From contig JAHDLA010000018.1 in NCBI GenBank assembly GCA_018436705.1, positions 248,001 through 312,000 on the forward strand: 64,000 nucleotides of DNA, in the 5' to 3' direction. Each line of letters starts with the position of its first letter. Position 1 is the stretch's first letter. The notes below the pieces were generated by a model. That model saw only the letters and a program-made list of their open reading frames with translations, did not search any database and was not told the DNA's origin. Position numbers and translations under genes: made by a program. The DNA comes from Sedimentibacter sp. Lineage in GTDB: Bacteria > Bacillota > Clostridia > Tissierellales > Sedimentibacteraceae. Shown here piece by piece: positions 54,740-62,937 of the stretch.

Positions 54740-54910
54740 TCAATTATTCTTTTTAAGGTTTAATTGCCATGAGACACCAAATTGATCATCGACCCAGCCA
54801 AACTTTTCACTAAAAGGATACTCTGCCAAAGGCATGTGAACATGCCCATTTTTAGATAGCTTCTCAAAGTATTAATTTGTTTCTTCTTTGTTACTATTTA
54901 TTAAGTTCAA
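54740..54910 (-). pseudogene. VOC/PhnB-family (glyoxalase-like) C-terminal fragment
   Basis: The minus frame reads LLNLINSNKEETN, stop, YFEKLSKNGHVHMPLAEYPF, then SEKFGWVDDQFGVSWQLNLK. This matches the last ~55 residues of PhnB-like VOC proteins (VHMPLxEYPFSEKFGWVxDxFGVSW). An in-frame stop and the missing N-terminus show it is dead. Confidence 0.75.
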
Positions 54911-54962
54911 AAGCTGTAAGTCGTCTACGTCGAATGTGCTCCGATAGCGTAACACCAGGAGG
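54894..54962 (-). pseudogene. Short AraC helix-turn-helix fragment
   Basis: The minus frame reads PPGVTLSEHIRRRRLTAFEL, close to [20 protein letters not shown] of AraC copy 2, then stops. It overlaps the VOC fragment in another frame, so two broken genes have been fused here. Confidence 0.65.
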
Positions 54963-55008
54963 TCTAATTATTGTAAAAATCACAATATATACAGCTATAT
55001 ATCATTTA

Positions 55009-55832
55009 TTATAAATATCTTTGTCTTTTTATTTCATAAAGCATTATCGATGCAGCGCAAGAAACATTTAGAGAGGATGCAACTCCATCTATTGGAATCT
55101 CAGTCATTACGTCACATATATCTTTATAATTCCTATTAAGCCCAACTGTTTCATTTCCCAAAAGTAATATTGTAGGTTTTGAAAAATCACATTGATTAAT
55201 TGCTTTGTCTCCACTAGCACTGGTTCCAACAACTTGTAAATCTAGATAATGTTCTTTTAAGTCTTGAATCCAATCGTATACTTCTTTATATGAGGATAGC
55301 CTTAAAGTTGGAAGACTAAAAATTGTACCCACAGATGAGATTATTGTTTTTGGATCAAATAAATCGACAGCGTGACCGGTCATTATTAATCCATTACAAT
55401 TAAGTAAATCACAAGAACGAATTAGTGTTCCTAAATTTCCTCTGTTAGATAGTCTATCAATAACAACAATTAATGGATTTTTATCTAGCTTTATTCTTGA
55501 AAAACTGTCTTCTTTCATTTTTACAATTGCAAGTAATTCTGAGGTGTCTTCTTTTCCACTTAATTTGTCCATTAGATTTTGCGATAACTCATACAATGTG
55601 TCTGTATTCACGTTATCTAGGATTTCTCGTGCCCAATCTGATAATCTTTTTTCTCTTGAATATAGAAAAGAACTTATATCCCAACCATTCCTGATTGCCT
55701 CGTTTATATTCCGTACACCTTCTACAAAAAATTTTCTATGCTTGTACCTTTTATTACGATTTCTTTTAATCACTTCAAAATGTTGAAAATTATTGTCTTC
55801 TTTTATTACCCTTATTACTTTTTTTTAACCAT
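55009..55832 (-). CDS. SpoU/TrmH-type 23S rRNA 2'-O-methyltransferase (AviRb-like), out of frame at an A8 tract
   Basis: The main frame (255 codons, 55009-55773) holds a SpoU fold with all three SAM-knot motifs: RLSNRGNLGTLIRSCD, ILLLGNETVGLN and IPIDGVASSLNVSCAASIML. An N-terminal RNA-binding part starts FFVEGVRNINEAI. The only good start, ATG at 55832 after GGGAG, is in another frame and stops after five codons. One extra A in the run of eight (55819-55826) would give KKKVIRVIKEDNNFQHFEVI leading straight into the main frame. So either transcriptional slippage, phase variation or a GTG start (55773) is used. AviRb-type function is suggested by the adjacent AviRa-like gene. Confidence 0.72.
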
Positions 55833-55859
55833 TAATTATCAACTCCCTATAAAACCATT

Positions 55860-56585
55860 TCAATAAAGTGGTTCAAAAAACGCAATCTGACGTTTACCCA
55901 ATTTAAAGTATTGAGTACGTTCAAATGACTTATGTTTTAGTTTTGACTTTTTATCAGCTATTATAACCAACACAGATCGTTTTTTATCAAGTGCATTATA
56001 GCTATTCTCAAATAGATTTTGTATTGGGTCCTTACTACCGCCTCGCCAATCAACAATAATTCCATAGGGAATATCTGTAATAATAATGTTAACTCCTTTA
56101 ATAGGAAAGTCACTCAAATCTGCAATATCTCTTTGCATGCACACAATCTTTATGGTTTCTTTTTTTATTAATGTTTCTAAATAATCGACACTTTTTAGGG
56201 CCTGCATATGAGATTCTTTTCCGAAAGCTTTTATATATCCTTTAATTTCTTCTTTTCTTCTATCCAGTCCTTTCTTTGAAAGCAAGGAGACGTTTTTTTT
56301 AGCTATTTCTAATACCTTATCATCATAGTCCGTTGCTATAAGTTCAGAAATCAGATCATGATATAAAAAACCAATAGTTGTAAGCAAAAACCCTCCCCCA
56401 CAACATGGATCATATATTTTAAATGGTACATGAGCTCCTTTTTTTTCAAGAATATCAAAGGAGCGCTGAATAACCTCACTTGCTAATCGAACAGGAAAAG
56501 CTGTTGTATTTGCTGCATAATATAGAACACGGCCACTTGAAAAATCACTATAATCTCTTTTATTTGTTTCAAATTTATACTTCAT
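55860..56585 (-). CDS. AviRa-like 23S rRNA guanine methyltransferase
   Basis: A 241-aa Rossmann-type methyltransferase. The N-terminus FSSGRVLYYAANTTAFPVRL and the motif I IYDPCCGGGFLLTTIG follow the AviRa family, as does the acidic loop LIATDYDDKVLEIAKKN. The catalytic-type motif is ITDIPYGIIVDW. In Streptomyces, AviRa methylates 23S rRNA G2535 and, with AviRb, gives resistance to avilamycin and evernimicin. The companion SpoU gene lies downstream (27 bp gap). Start ATG at 56585, overlapping the APH pseudogene. Function here is inferred from family and pairing. Confidence 0.72.
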   Translation of the reverse strand: MKYKFETNKRDYSDFSSGRVLYYAANTTAFPVRLASEVIQRSFDILEKKGAHVPFKIYDPCCGGGFLLTTIGFLYHDLISELIATDYDDKVLEIAKKNVSLLSKKGLDRRKEEIKGYIKAFGKESHMQALKSVDYLETLIKKETIKIVCMQRDIADLSDFPIKGVNIIITDIPYGIIVDWRGGSKDPIQNLFENSYNALDKKRSVLVIIADKKSKLKHKSFERTQYFKLGKRQIAFFEPLY

Positions 56586-57262
56586 TCAGTAGAGTCACCA
56601 CTTTTTCTCTAATATAATCATAGCTGGGCTTTGCTTTTTGTTTCGCATAAAAACGTAGACCATCTACTGCTTTGAATAACATATGACAATGTAGCCTTTC
56701 TTCAAAATTCATTATGTCTTTTCCAGATTCTAACCATAAATTACGTACCTTTTGAGGAAATTCTAAGTGAGTGCCCAAAAATGTAGCCCTGCAAGGTCAA
56801 ACATAAAATCTCCATACATTGCAAGTTCCCAATCAACGATTCCAGTAACTTCTTTTTCATTAGAAAGCATATTTCCTAAATGAAAATCTCCATGAACAAG
56901 GTGGGGGGTACTTGGAGAATGTTTGGCCAGTTCCATCATAGCTAAATACCCTTCCTCAAATAAAGATTTTTCTAAAAAACTTGTTTTTATAAAGCCTTGT
57001 CCAATCTTTATAAAACCACTGCTGGAATAGGTATTTGTCCTCCATATATTCTATACATATAGTTAGCTTTAATAAAACTTTCATTATTATTCCTAAAATG
57101 CACGATATAAGGCTGATCTTTCACAATAAAACTAAACACTTTACTTAATTCTCCCATTTCAATATGTGAAATATTTCTGACAGTCTCGTCAAATATTCTA
57201 TTTAAAACTTCTTTAGCTTGATTAGTATTCATATATAATTTAAATGATTTCATTAGCATCAA
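56575..57262 (-). pseudogene. Aminoglycoside phosphotransferase (APH)-family pseudogene
   Basis: Three minus frames joined in order give an APH-fold kinase. Frame 1 (57008-57262) reads MGELSKVFSFIVKDQPYIVH and FIKANYMYRIYGGQIPIPAV. Frame 2 (~56785-57005) reads LAMMELAKHSPSTPHLVHGD, then FHLGNMLSNEKEVTGIVDWE and LAMYGDFMFDLAGLHF. Frame 3 (56575-56778) ends the protein. The catalytic HGDFHLGN and metal DWE are present. Two frameshifts break it, and about 50 residues between the N-lobe and the catalytic loop are missing. It cannot make a working kinase. Confidence 0.82.
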
Positions 57263-57301
57263 CTCCTAAATATGTTATACGTCATTATCTTCTTAAATAT
57301 G

Positions 57302-57577
57302 CTAATCCCTTTGATCTAAATAAACATCCTCATCATACTCTGACAAGTGAAAGGTCATTCGTGAATAGAATTTTAACCTGTGACCATAATTTCTTGCTTC
57401 CGTCGGTGTAACCCCATGGTAATCTTGAAAAGCTCTTGTAAAAGAGCCTGCTGAGCAAGAAACTAGCCTCTCAACTTCTTTGAAATCAATACTATACATA
57501 AGATTTTCTTCAATATAGTCTAAAGAACCATTCAACTTTTCTAATATATCTATGTTATATGACCTCCTTCTAATCAA
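57302..57577 (-). pseudogene. Internally deleted AraC regulator
   Basis: A 91-codon frame begins like AraC copy 2 (LEKLNGSLDYIEENLMYSID) and jumps to the second helix-turn-helix (GSFTRAFQDYHGVTPTEARN), skipping the first recognition helix and linker. The tail LKFYSRMTFHLSEYDE matches the linker after the AraC domain. About 40 residues and the GyrI domain are lost. It is unlikely to bind DNA normally. Confidence 0.65.
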
Positions 57578-57810
57578 TAATATAGCATAAATTAAAAGAA
57601 TCCTTCCGACACTTCTTGCACAATTTTGCAGGATTATTTTCTTAAAATTGAAAAAATATTTTCATACAAAGTTTCTAATTCTGTTTCTGTCTTTTATTTG
57701 TTTTACCTATTATTTAAAATTTGATGTGAAATGAAATATGTAGATTGCCAAGTAAAATTAACTTCTTTCTTGATTAATTTTCATTATTTCTTTTCTTGAA
57801 ATGCAAAAAA

Positions 57811-57839
57811 CAGGATTTGATCGGCATAATCAAATCCTG
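57811..57839 (-). terminator. Terminator after the 193-aa protein
   Basis: A perfect 11-bp stem (CAGGATTTGAT with ATCAAATCCTG, 7-nt loop). The minus strand continues TTTTTTGC. It lies 22 bp past the stop. Confidence 0.78.
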
Positions 57840-57860
57840 CCATGTTTTATTTATTTTGAG

Positions 57861-58442
57861 TTAGAGATCAGATTTTTTCTCAAGTAAAAGAATTAAATCA
57901 TTAAAGTTTTTTTCAGCTACTATTTCTTTATCTCTATAATGTTGTATTTTTTCTTTATGATTAATGCCATTTTCTTTAAAATCAATGTACGAGTCATTAA
58001 TTGCATTTTTCAAAGAGGGAAATACATTGATTATTCGTTTTATTACATTAACATACACATTATCATAAAGGCGAAAGCTTTCAAATAGTCCTGATGTCAG
58101 TCTACCATCAGAAAAAATATATATGTATCTATCTCTGCTCTCATTGGATAAACCAACTTCAATTTTATGCCTATACAATCTAAAAATAGTATTTTCTTCA
58201 TTTACCACTACAGGAAACAGCATAGAAAATAGGAATACAATTTCTTCTTGTTCATCAGTTAATCCCGAAAAGTCGCCTTCATTCAGCATTGTTACAATCT
58301 CATCAGTAAAAATGCAGTCTTTTATTTTATTACCTAATTTGGCTCTTAATTTTCTTTCTTTTTCATCGCACAGTAAATTATCAATGGAATCTAATAATTT
58401 GTTAATCGGATTTTCATTATCCTGACGGCTGTTATCTGCCAT
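57861..58442 (-). CDS. Hypothetical acidic cytoplasmic protein
   Basis: A 193-aa protein after AAAGGAGCTG, with its own terminator. It is acidic at the front (DEKERKLRAKLGNKIKDCIF), with LTDEQEEIVFLFSMLFPVVV and a charged C-terminal coiled coil (HYRDKEIVAEKNFNDLILLL). No signal peptide, membrane helix or known motif. It lies 61 bp after the dehydrogenase gene and may be the last gene of that operon or independent. Function unknown. Confidence 0.55.
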   Translation of the reverse strand: MADNSRQDNENPINKLLDSIDNLLCDEKERKLRAKLGNKIKDCIFTDEIVTMLNEGDFSGLTDEQEEIVFLFSMLFPVVVNEENTIFRLYRHKIEVGLSNESRDRYIYIFSDGRLTSGLFESFRLYDNVYVNVIKRIINVFPSLKNAINDSYIDFKENGINHKEKIQHYRDKEIVAEKNFNDLILLLEKKSDL

Positions 58443-58503
58443 TTTTATATCAGCTCCTTTCGCCTTACTAAAACAAAATTTTCCTGAACATTTAAATAAG
58501 TTA

Positions 58504-59460
58504 TTAATTTACAACATTAACAGTTTTTCCATTAGCAAAAGATTGAATATTCTCTGCTAATAGATCAATGAGCCTTTGCCTGGACTCAGTACATTTCCAT
58601 CCTATATGCGGGGTAAGAATAACATTATCCATAAAAAACAGAGGATTATCCGGCTTTGGCGGTTCCGGGTCCTGAACATCCAATGCTGCTCCGGCAATTT
58701 TTTTGCTTTTTAATGCTTCGATCAAATCCGCTTCATTTATAATCGCTCCCCTTGCGGTATTTATTATAAATGACGAATCTTTCATAAGCTGAAGCTTATC
58801 CTTATTGATCAGGTTCTTTGTTTCAGATGTAAAAGGACAGTGAATGGTAACAAAATCACTTTCTTTTAATAGTTCTTCGAGCGATACAGATTGTATTTGT
58901 GGATCGTTCCAAGTCTTTGGACTGCGACTGTATACTAATATATTCATCCCTAGAATTTTAGCAACCGTAATTACTTGTTTAGCAATATTACCTGCACCAA
59001 TAACACCCAGCGTTTTATTTTTTATTTCAAAATGATTAACCATGAGACCCTTGGTGAAATTATCATAATTTTTATGGCTGAGCATAACCTGCTGTCTGGT
59101 CATTGAGGAACATAAGCTTAAGATAAATGTTATCGTGAGCTGTGCTACTGCTTCTGAGCTGTAAGTTGGAATATTGCATACTGTAATGTTTTTTTCTTTT
59201 GCGGCAATAATATCTATGTTATTATATCCGGTTCCAGCTTCACAGATCAGTTCCACAGAAGGCGGAAATTTTGTGATTATGTCCCTGCCTAAAGGCAGTT
59301 CTTTTGTAATTATGATATTTTGACCTTTAGTTCTTTCTAAAACTTCATCGTAATTACTTTCGTTATATTTCGTAATATTGGTTACATGTATTAAGGATGA
59401 ATAGTCAAGTTTATTATCAAAGTCAACTTTTCCAGAATTAAGAAATACCGTGTTTCTCAT
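58504..59460 (-). CDS. D-2-hydroxyacid dehydrogenase family protein
   Basis: A 318-aa NAD(P)-dependent dehydrogenase. The cofactor motif is LGVIGAGNIAKQVITVAK (~150). Catalytic residues are visible: Arg in NTARGAIINE (~235), Glu in DVQDPEPPKPDNPLF (~265) and His in ILTPHIGWK (~283). The family reduces 2-oxo acids such as glyoxylate, hydroxypyruvate or phenylpyruvate to D-hydroxy acids. It is last (or nearly last) in the lrgAB-gph operon, 1 bp after gntR, so glyoxylate or hydroxypyruvate is a reasonable substrate guess. Lactate dehydrogenase activity cannot be excluded. Confidence 0.85.
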   Translation of the reverse strand: MRNTVFLNSGKVDFDNKLDYSSLIHVTNITKYNESNYDEVLERTKGQNIIITKELPLGRDIITKFPPSVELICEAGTGYNNIDIIAAKEKNITVCNIPTYSSEAVAQLTITFILSLCSSMTRQQVMLSHKNYDNFTKGLMVNHFEIKNKTLGVIGAGNIAKQVITVAKILGMNILVYSRSPKTWNDPQIQSVSLEELLKESDFVTIHCPFTSETKNLINKDKLQLMKDSSFIINTARGAIINEADLIEALKSKKIAGAALDVQDPEPPKPDNPLFFMDNVILTPHIGWKCTESRQRLIDLLAENIQSFANGKTVNVVN

Positions 59461-59461
59461 A

Positions 59462-60181
59462 TTAATCCTCTTCCCTTATATTTTTTATAGATTTACTTAT
59501 AAAATCATTTGTATATTCCAGATGTTTTCGCATTGCTGCAGAGGCTTTTGAAGCATCATGAGCTTCAATTGCCTTAACAATAGCTTCATGCTGCTCCTTA
59601 ACGATATTTCTGTTCTCCGATGTTTTAAACATATTTGCCACTACATCTTCAATATATCTGTCTACCAGATAAGAAACCGCATACATCACATTGCCAACAA
59701 GATAATTTTCCGATGCCTGTACAATTTGATAATGTATTTTTTTATCGATATCAGCAATTTTTTCATAATTTTCTTCATGATTCAATAAATTAATTAGATC
59801 CTTTATTTCCTGAAGCTTGACATCACTAATATTCTTTGCTGCTAAAGCGGCTGTTTCAGGTTCAATTATTTTTCTTAATTCTAAAATTTCATTTGTTTTA
59901 CTTCCATGAAGCATAAAAGTGATTGAAAGGGGTTCCAACAAGCTGTCTTCAAAGTTTTCTTTTATATAATTTCCTTCACCTTGTCTGCATTCAACTATCC
60001 CCAGCATCTCTAATGATCTTAAAGCTTCCCTTATTGAGTTTCTGCTGACATTAAGCTGTTCACACAAATCTCTTTCAGAAGGTAACTTATCTCCGCATCT
60101 TAATTCGCCCTTTTTTATGATATCTTTGATCTGTTCTATTACCTGTTCGAAAACTTTTGTATTTTTAATTTCACTAAACAA
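59462..60181 (-). CDS. GntR-family (FadR subfamily) regulator
   Basis: A 239-aa regulator: winged helix with GDKLPSERDLCEQLNVSRNS and IREALRSLEMLGIVECRQGE (~30-70), then an FCD effector domain (EILELRKIIEPETAALAAKN, DIDKKIHYQIVQASENYLVG, EQHEAIVKAIEAHDASKASA). His residues in the latter two segments are metal ligands in FCD proteins. FCD regulators sense acids such as lactate or glycolate. It lies inside the operon it probably represses, by binding the TGGT-N3-ACCA site at 61998-62008. Confidence 0.87.
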   Translation of the reverse strand: MFSEIKNTKVFEQVIEQIKDIIKKGELRCGDKLPSERDLCEQLNVSRNSIREALRSLEMLGIVECRQGEGNYIKENFEDSLLEPLSITFMLHGSKTNEILELRKIIEPETAALAAKNISDVKLQEIKDLINLLNHEENYEKIADIDKKIHYQIVQASENYLVGNVMYAVSYLVDRYIEDVVANMFKTSENRNIVKEQHEAIVKAIEAHDASKASAAMRKHLEYTNDFISKSIKNIREED

Positions 60182-60225
60182 TTTAAAATCCCTCCAAACG
60201 ATAAAATTTATTTATGAGTCTTATA

Positions 60226-60888
60226 CTATTTACTTTCTTTCATTATTGCAATAAGTTCCAAAGGATTTTTAATAATTACTTTTGCACCGTTCTTCCATAA
60301 TTCATCCTCTTTCCTGAACCCCCATGCTGCACCAACAGCATACATGCCGCCTCCATTCGCTGTTTTCATATCAACTCCTGAATCACCAAGATACAGGAAA
60401 TCTGAGGCTGATATTCCTGAAAGTCTTGATATTTCCAGTGCAGAATATGGATCTGGCTTTTTAGGTGCACCTATTCTGGCACCATAAACTAAATCGAAGC
60501 GCTCCAGCCCAAAAAACTTATCTATTACCTTCTCGGTAAATTGATGTGGTTTATTAGAAAGCACAAACATTCTCTTCCTTAATTTCTCAAGATTATACAG
60601 TAATTCATTTATACCTTCATAGGGTTTTGTTGCCTTACTCCATCTTTTATTGTATTCCTTCTCAAGTTCAGCTAAATATATGCTTACCTTTTTCTCGTCA
60701 CGTTCTTCTTCCGGTAAAGCGCATATTGCTAAATTTCTCATTCCATTACCGATAAACTGTCTATATTTTTCTGTAGCATGCTCAGAAAACCCATGTCTGT
60801 TTAATACAAAATTCATAGAGTCAGCAAGATCCTCAATCGTATTAAGCAAAGTACCATCTACATCAAAAATAATTCCAGAATAATTCAT
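60226..60888 (-). CDS. gph: HAD-family phosphatase, phosphoglycolate-phosphatase-like
   Basis: A 220-aa HAD hydrolase: motif I FDVDGTLLNT (nucleophile Asp at ~9), cap domain to ~85, motif II VLSNKPHQF, motif III GAPKKPDPYS and motif IV YLGDSGVDMKTA. The tail VGAAWGFRKEDELWKNGAKV is typical of phosphoglycolate phosphatases, which turn 2-phosphoglycolate to glycolate. It follows lrgB by 21 bp and precedes gntR. HAD specificity is hard to read, so other sugar phosphates are possible. Confidence 0.75.
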   Translation of the reverse strand: MNYSGIIFDVDGTLLNTIEDLADSMNFVLNRHGFSEHATEKYRQFIGNGMRNLAICALPEEERDEKKVSIYLAELEKEYNKRWSKATKPYEGINELLYNLEKLRKRMFVLSNKPHQFTEKVIDKFFGLERFDLVYGARIGAPKKPDPYSALEISRLSGISASDFLYLGDSGVDMKTANGGGMYAVGAAWGFRKEDELWKNGAKVIIKNPLELIAIMKESK

Positions 60889-60909
60889 ATTAAAATTCCT
60901 CCATTCTAT

Positions 60910-61614
60910 TTAATTAAAAAATACAGAAAATATATCCCACATAATTGGAGCTAAAAAAACGGTAATAATCCCTGAAATAGCCATAGTTAAACCACTCATC
61001 GCTCCCTCAATTTCTCCTGATTCCATCGCCTTTGCAGTTCCAATCGCATGGGAAGAGGCCCCCATTGCAATCCCTAACGAAACTTTGTCATTTATTCTAA
61101 AAATTTTATATAAAATTGGTCCTAAAACCGAACCTATGATACCAGTAAGTATAATTGCTACAACAGTAATTGACTGTAGCCCGCCTAATTGCTTTGAAAC
61201 AGCCATTCCTATTGGTGTCGTAATCGATTTAGGGATTAATGATTTTATAAGTACGTCAGATATTTTAAAAAATTTTGAGAATACAATTACAAAAGCAATT
61301 CCGCATATATCACCGCATAAAATACTTATGATGATAGGCAAAGCATTTTTTTTAAATAAAGAAAATCTTTTATACATGGGCAAGGCTAATGCAACTGTTG
61401 CTGGATATAAAAAGAATGAGATAAGCTGACCTCCTATATTAAAATCTTCATATTTTATGTGTAGCTTTGTAAGTAATATAATCAATATCGCGATAGCAAT
61501 CAGCAAGGGGTTAAAAATTGAAAGTTTTATTTTTTTATTTATATAAACTCCTATTTCATAGGCGACTAACGATAGTAATACACCAAATACAGGAGAACTG
61601 GTAATTTCATTCAT
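60910..61614 (-). CDS. lrgB: LrgB-family membrane protein
   Basis: A 234-aa membrane protein with about six to eight helices: SPVFGVLLSLVAYEIGVYIN, FLYPATVALALPMYKR, the conserved loop LIPKSITTPIGMAVSKQLGG (~130), and GASSHAIGTAKAMESGEIEG (~190). Both loops are LrgB/YohK signatures. The ATG at 61614 follows GAAGAGGTAAC and overlaps lrgA by 8 nt. LrgAB relatives include the plant plastid glycolate/glycerate carrier PLGG1 and pyruvate carriers of Firmicutes; the adjacent phosphatase favours a glycolate-like substrate here. Confidence 0.9.
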   Translation of the reverse strand: MNEITSSPVFGVLLSLVAYEIGVYINKKIKLSIFNPLLIAIAILIILLTKLHIKYEDFNIGGQLISFFLYPATVALALPMYKRFSLFKKNALPIIISILCGDICGIAFVIVFSKFFKISDVLIKSLIPKSITTPIGMAVSKQLGGLQSITVVAIILTGIIGSVLGPILYKIFRINDKVSLGIAMGASSHAIGTAKAMESGEIEGAMSGLTMAISGIITVFLAPIMWDIFSVFFN

Positions 61615-61960
61615 GTAAGTTACCTCTTCTAAAAAATTTAACAATATATGCTGTTATTGTCCAAACCATTACTGTTGAAATAATTAAAATGGTTATGAAC
61701 CCCACCCATCTTCCTTTCAATATTGCAAATGATGTTACCAGACCTACTCCTGCAGGAATAAACAAAAACGACATATTTGATAATAAAAATTCACATACAT
61801 CCTCGATCATTTCAACTTTAATTATTCCTTTTTGAAGTGCCAGAAAAAGTAGGATTAAACCAATAACAGAGCCTGGAATTGGTATGTGGAGCACTATTTG
61901 TAATACTTGTCCAATAAAATATGTAACTAGAATAATCATTAACTGCTTTAAATATTTCAT
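61607..61960 (-). CDS. lrgA: LrgA/CidA-family membrane protein
   Basis: A 117-aa protein with four membrane helices: IILVTYFIGQVLQIVLHIPI, PGSVIGLILLFLALQ (conserved PGSVIGL), FLLSNMSFLFIPAGVGLV and a final helix. It is the first gene of the operon, after AAGGTGG. With LrgB it forms the holin-like or, in other lines, carboxylate-carrier pair. A consensus promoter and operator lie 40-85 bp upstream. Confidence 0.9.
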   Translation of the reverse strand: MKYLKQLMIILVTYFIGQVLQIVLHIPIPGSVIGLILLFLALQKGIIKVEMIEDVCEFLLSNMSFLFIPAGVGLVTSFAILKGRWVGFITILIISTVMVWTITAYIVKFFRRGNLHE

Positions 61961-61984
61961 GAGATCTTTCCACCTTTCTCTAAA

Positions 61985-62013
61985 CTAACTGGTAGCATGG
62001 TCCTACCAGTTAG
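61985..62013. promoter_or_regulatory. GntR operator of the lrgAB operon
   Basis: Arms CTAACTGGTAG and CTACCAGTTAG (11 bp perfect) surround a 7-nt centre. Inside (61998-62008) is TGGTCCTACCA, the exact TGGT-N3-ACCA core of FadR-subfamily GntR sites. It starts 5 bp downstream of the -10 box, so binding would repress. Confidence 0.75.
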
Positions 62014-62017
62014 TTTT

Positions 62018-62046
62018 AATATACCACTCCTGATTATATATTGCAA
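62018..62046 (-). promoter_or_regulatory. Promoter of the lrgAB-gph-gntR-dehydrogenase operon
   Basis: Minus-strand boxes -35 TTGCAA (62041-62046), 17 nt, -10 TATATT (62018-62023). Confidence 0.68.
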
Positions 62047-62178
62047 TAGCAATGAGTAAAAATCCTCACTTAATTTATAAAAATAACCTGCTCTTTAATA
62101 ATAACATCTTCTTTAGAATTGACTGATTCATAAATTCCCCTGTCATATACTTTTCTGTCCCCTTCTGTCTTAAACAAA

Positions 62179-62202
62179 AAACCGCCAAATCTCCGACGGT
62201 TT
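62179..62202 (-). terminator. Terminator of the XRE-cupin regulator gene
   Basis: An 8-bp RNA stem (AAACCGTC with GGCGGTTT, one G-U) is followed on the minus strand by a T run, 15 bp past the stop. Confidence 0.75.
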
Positions 62203-62216
62203 AGAATATCTTATAC

Positions 62217-62777
62217 TTATGTAAAAGCTGGTGTAAGGACAAATAATATATGATTAGCTTGGTTTCCTTTGTTTATAAATCTATGTTTTACATTAGGTGG
62301 AATACGAACAACATCTCCCTCATCCAGGAAATATTCAATCCCTTCTAATTCTACATACGCCTCTCCCTTCATAACAACAGCAATCTCTTCCTTGTCCATA
62401 TGAGAATAATACCCTTCTGTAGTGCTGGCATGAGCATTTAGATCCATCATTAAAAGTTCAATATGTGCCTTCATAAAATCCGGTGTTAATATATCATAAA
62501 CAATGTGGTCATTATTTTCACGATAAACTTTCTTGCGATCTTTTTTTTTCGAAATTAATGATTTAGTATCAATATCATTTATAAAAAGTGTATAGAGAGG
62601 TACATTTAGTGCCTGTGCAATAAGCTCTAGCACGCTAAGTGACGGGTTTGCCTGCCCTCGCTCAATCTGGCTTATAAGAGATGTACTTATGCCAGAATAT
62701 TCTGCAAATTCACGAATTGTCATTCCTTTTTTCTTCCGGTAACTCATAACTGTTTGTCCAAGACGATGATAGTTCAT
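62217..62777 (-). CDS. XRE-family regulator with C-terminal cupin domain
   Basis: A 186-aa regulator. Residues ~10-65 are an XRE helix-turn-helix (MTIREFAEYSGISTSLISQI, then ERGQANPSLSVLELIAQALN). Residues ~110-185 are a cupin (YSHMDKEEIAVVMKGEAYVE, LEGIEYFLDEGDVVRIPPNV, KHRFINKGNQANHILFVLTP), as in PuuR/SutR-like regulators. The ATG at 62777 follows AAAGGAT. It is divergent from a DMT exporter, so it probably controls that exporter with a small ligand bound by the cupin. Confidence 0.87.
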   Translation of the reverse strand: MNYHRLGQTVMSYRKKKGMTIREFAEYSGISTSLISQIERGQANPSLSVLELIAQALNVPLYTLFINDIDTKSLISKKKDRKKVYRENNDHIVYDILTPDFMKAHIELLMMDLNAHASTTEGYYSHMDKEEIAVVMKGEAYVELEGIEYFLDEGDVVRIPPNVKHRFINKGNQANHILFVLTPAFT

Positions 62778-62937
62778 ATTAATATCCTTTCCATAATAAT
62801 GTGTTTTTCCGCTAATTTGTACTAACATAATGTATTTAAGAGATAGCACTGTAATTTATTGATTTAATATGCTACAATCACTTGTATATTATATTATACT
62901 ATATATTTCATAATAAACAAGATTAAGGAGTTATCAG

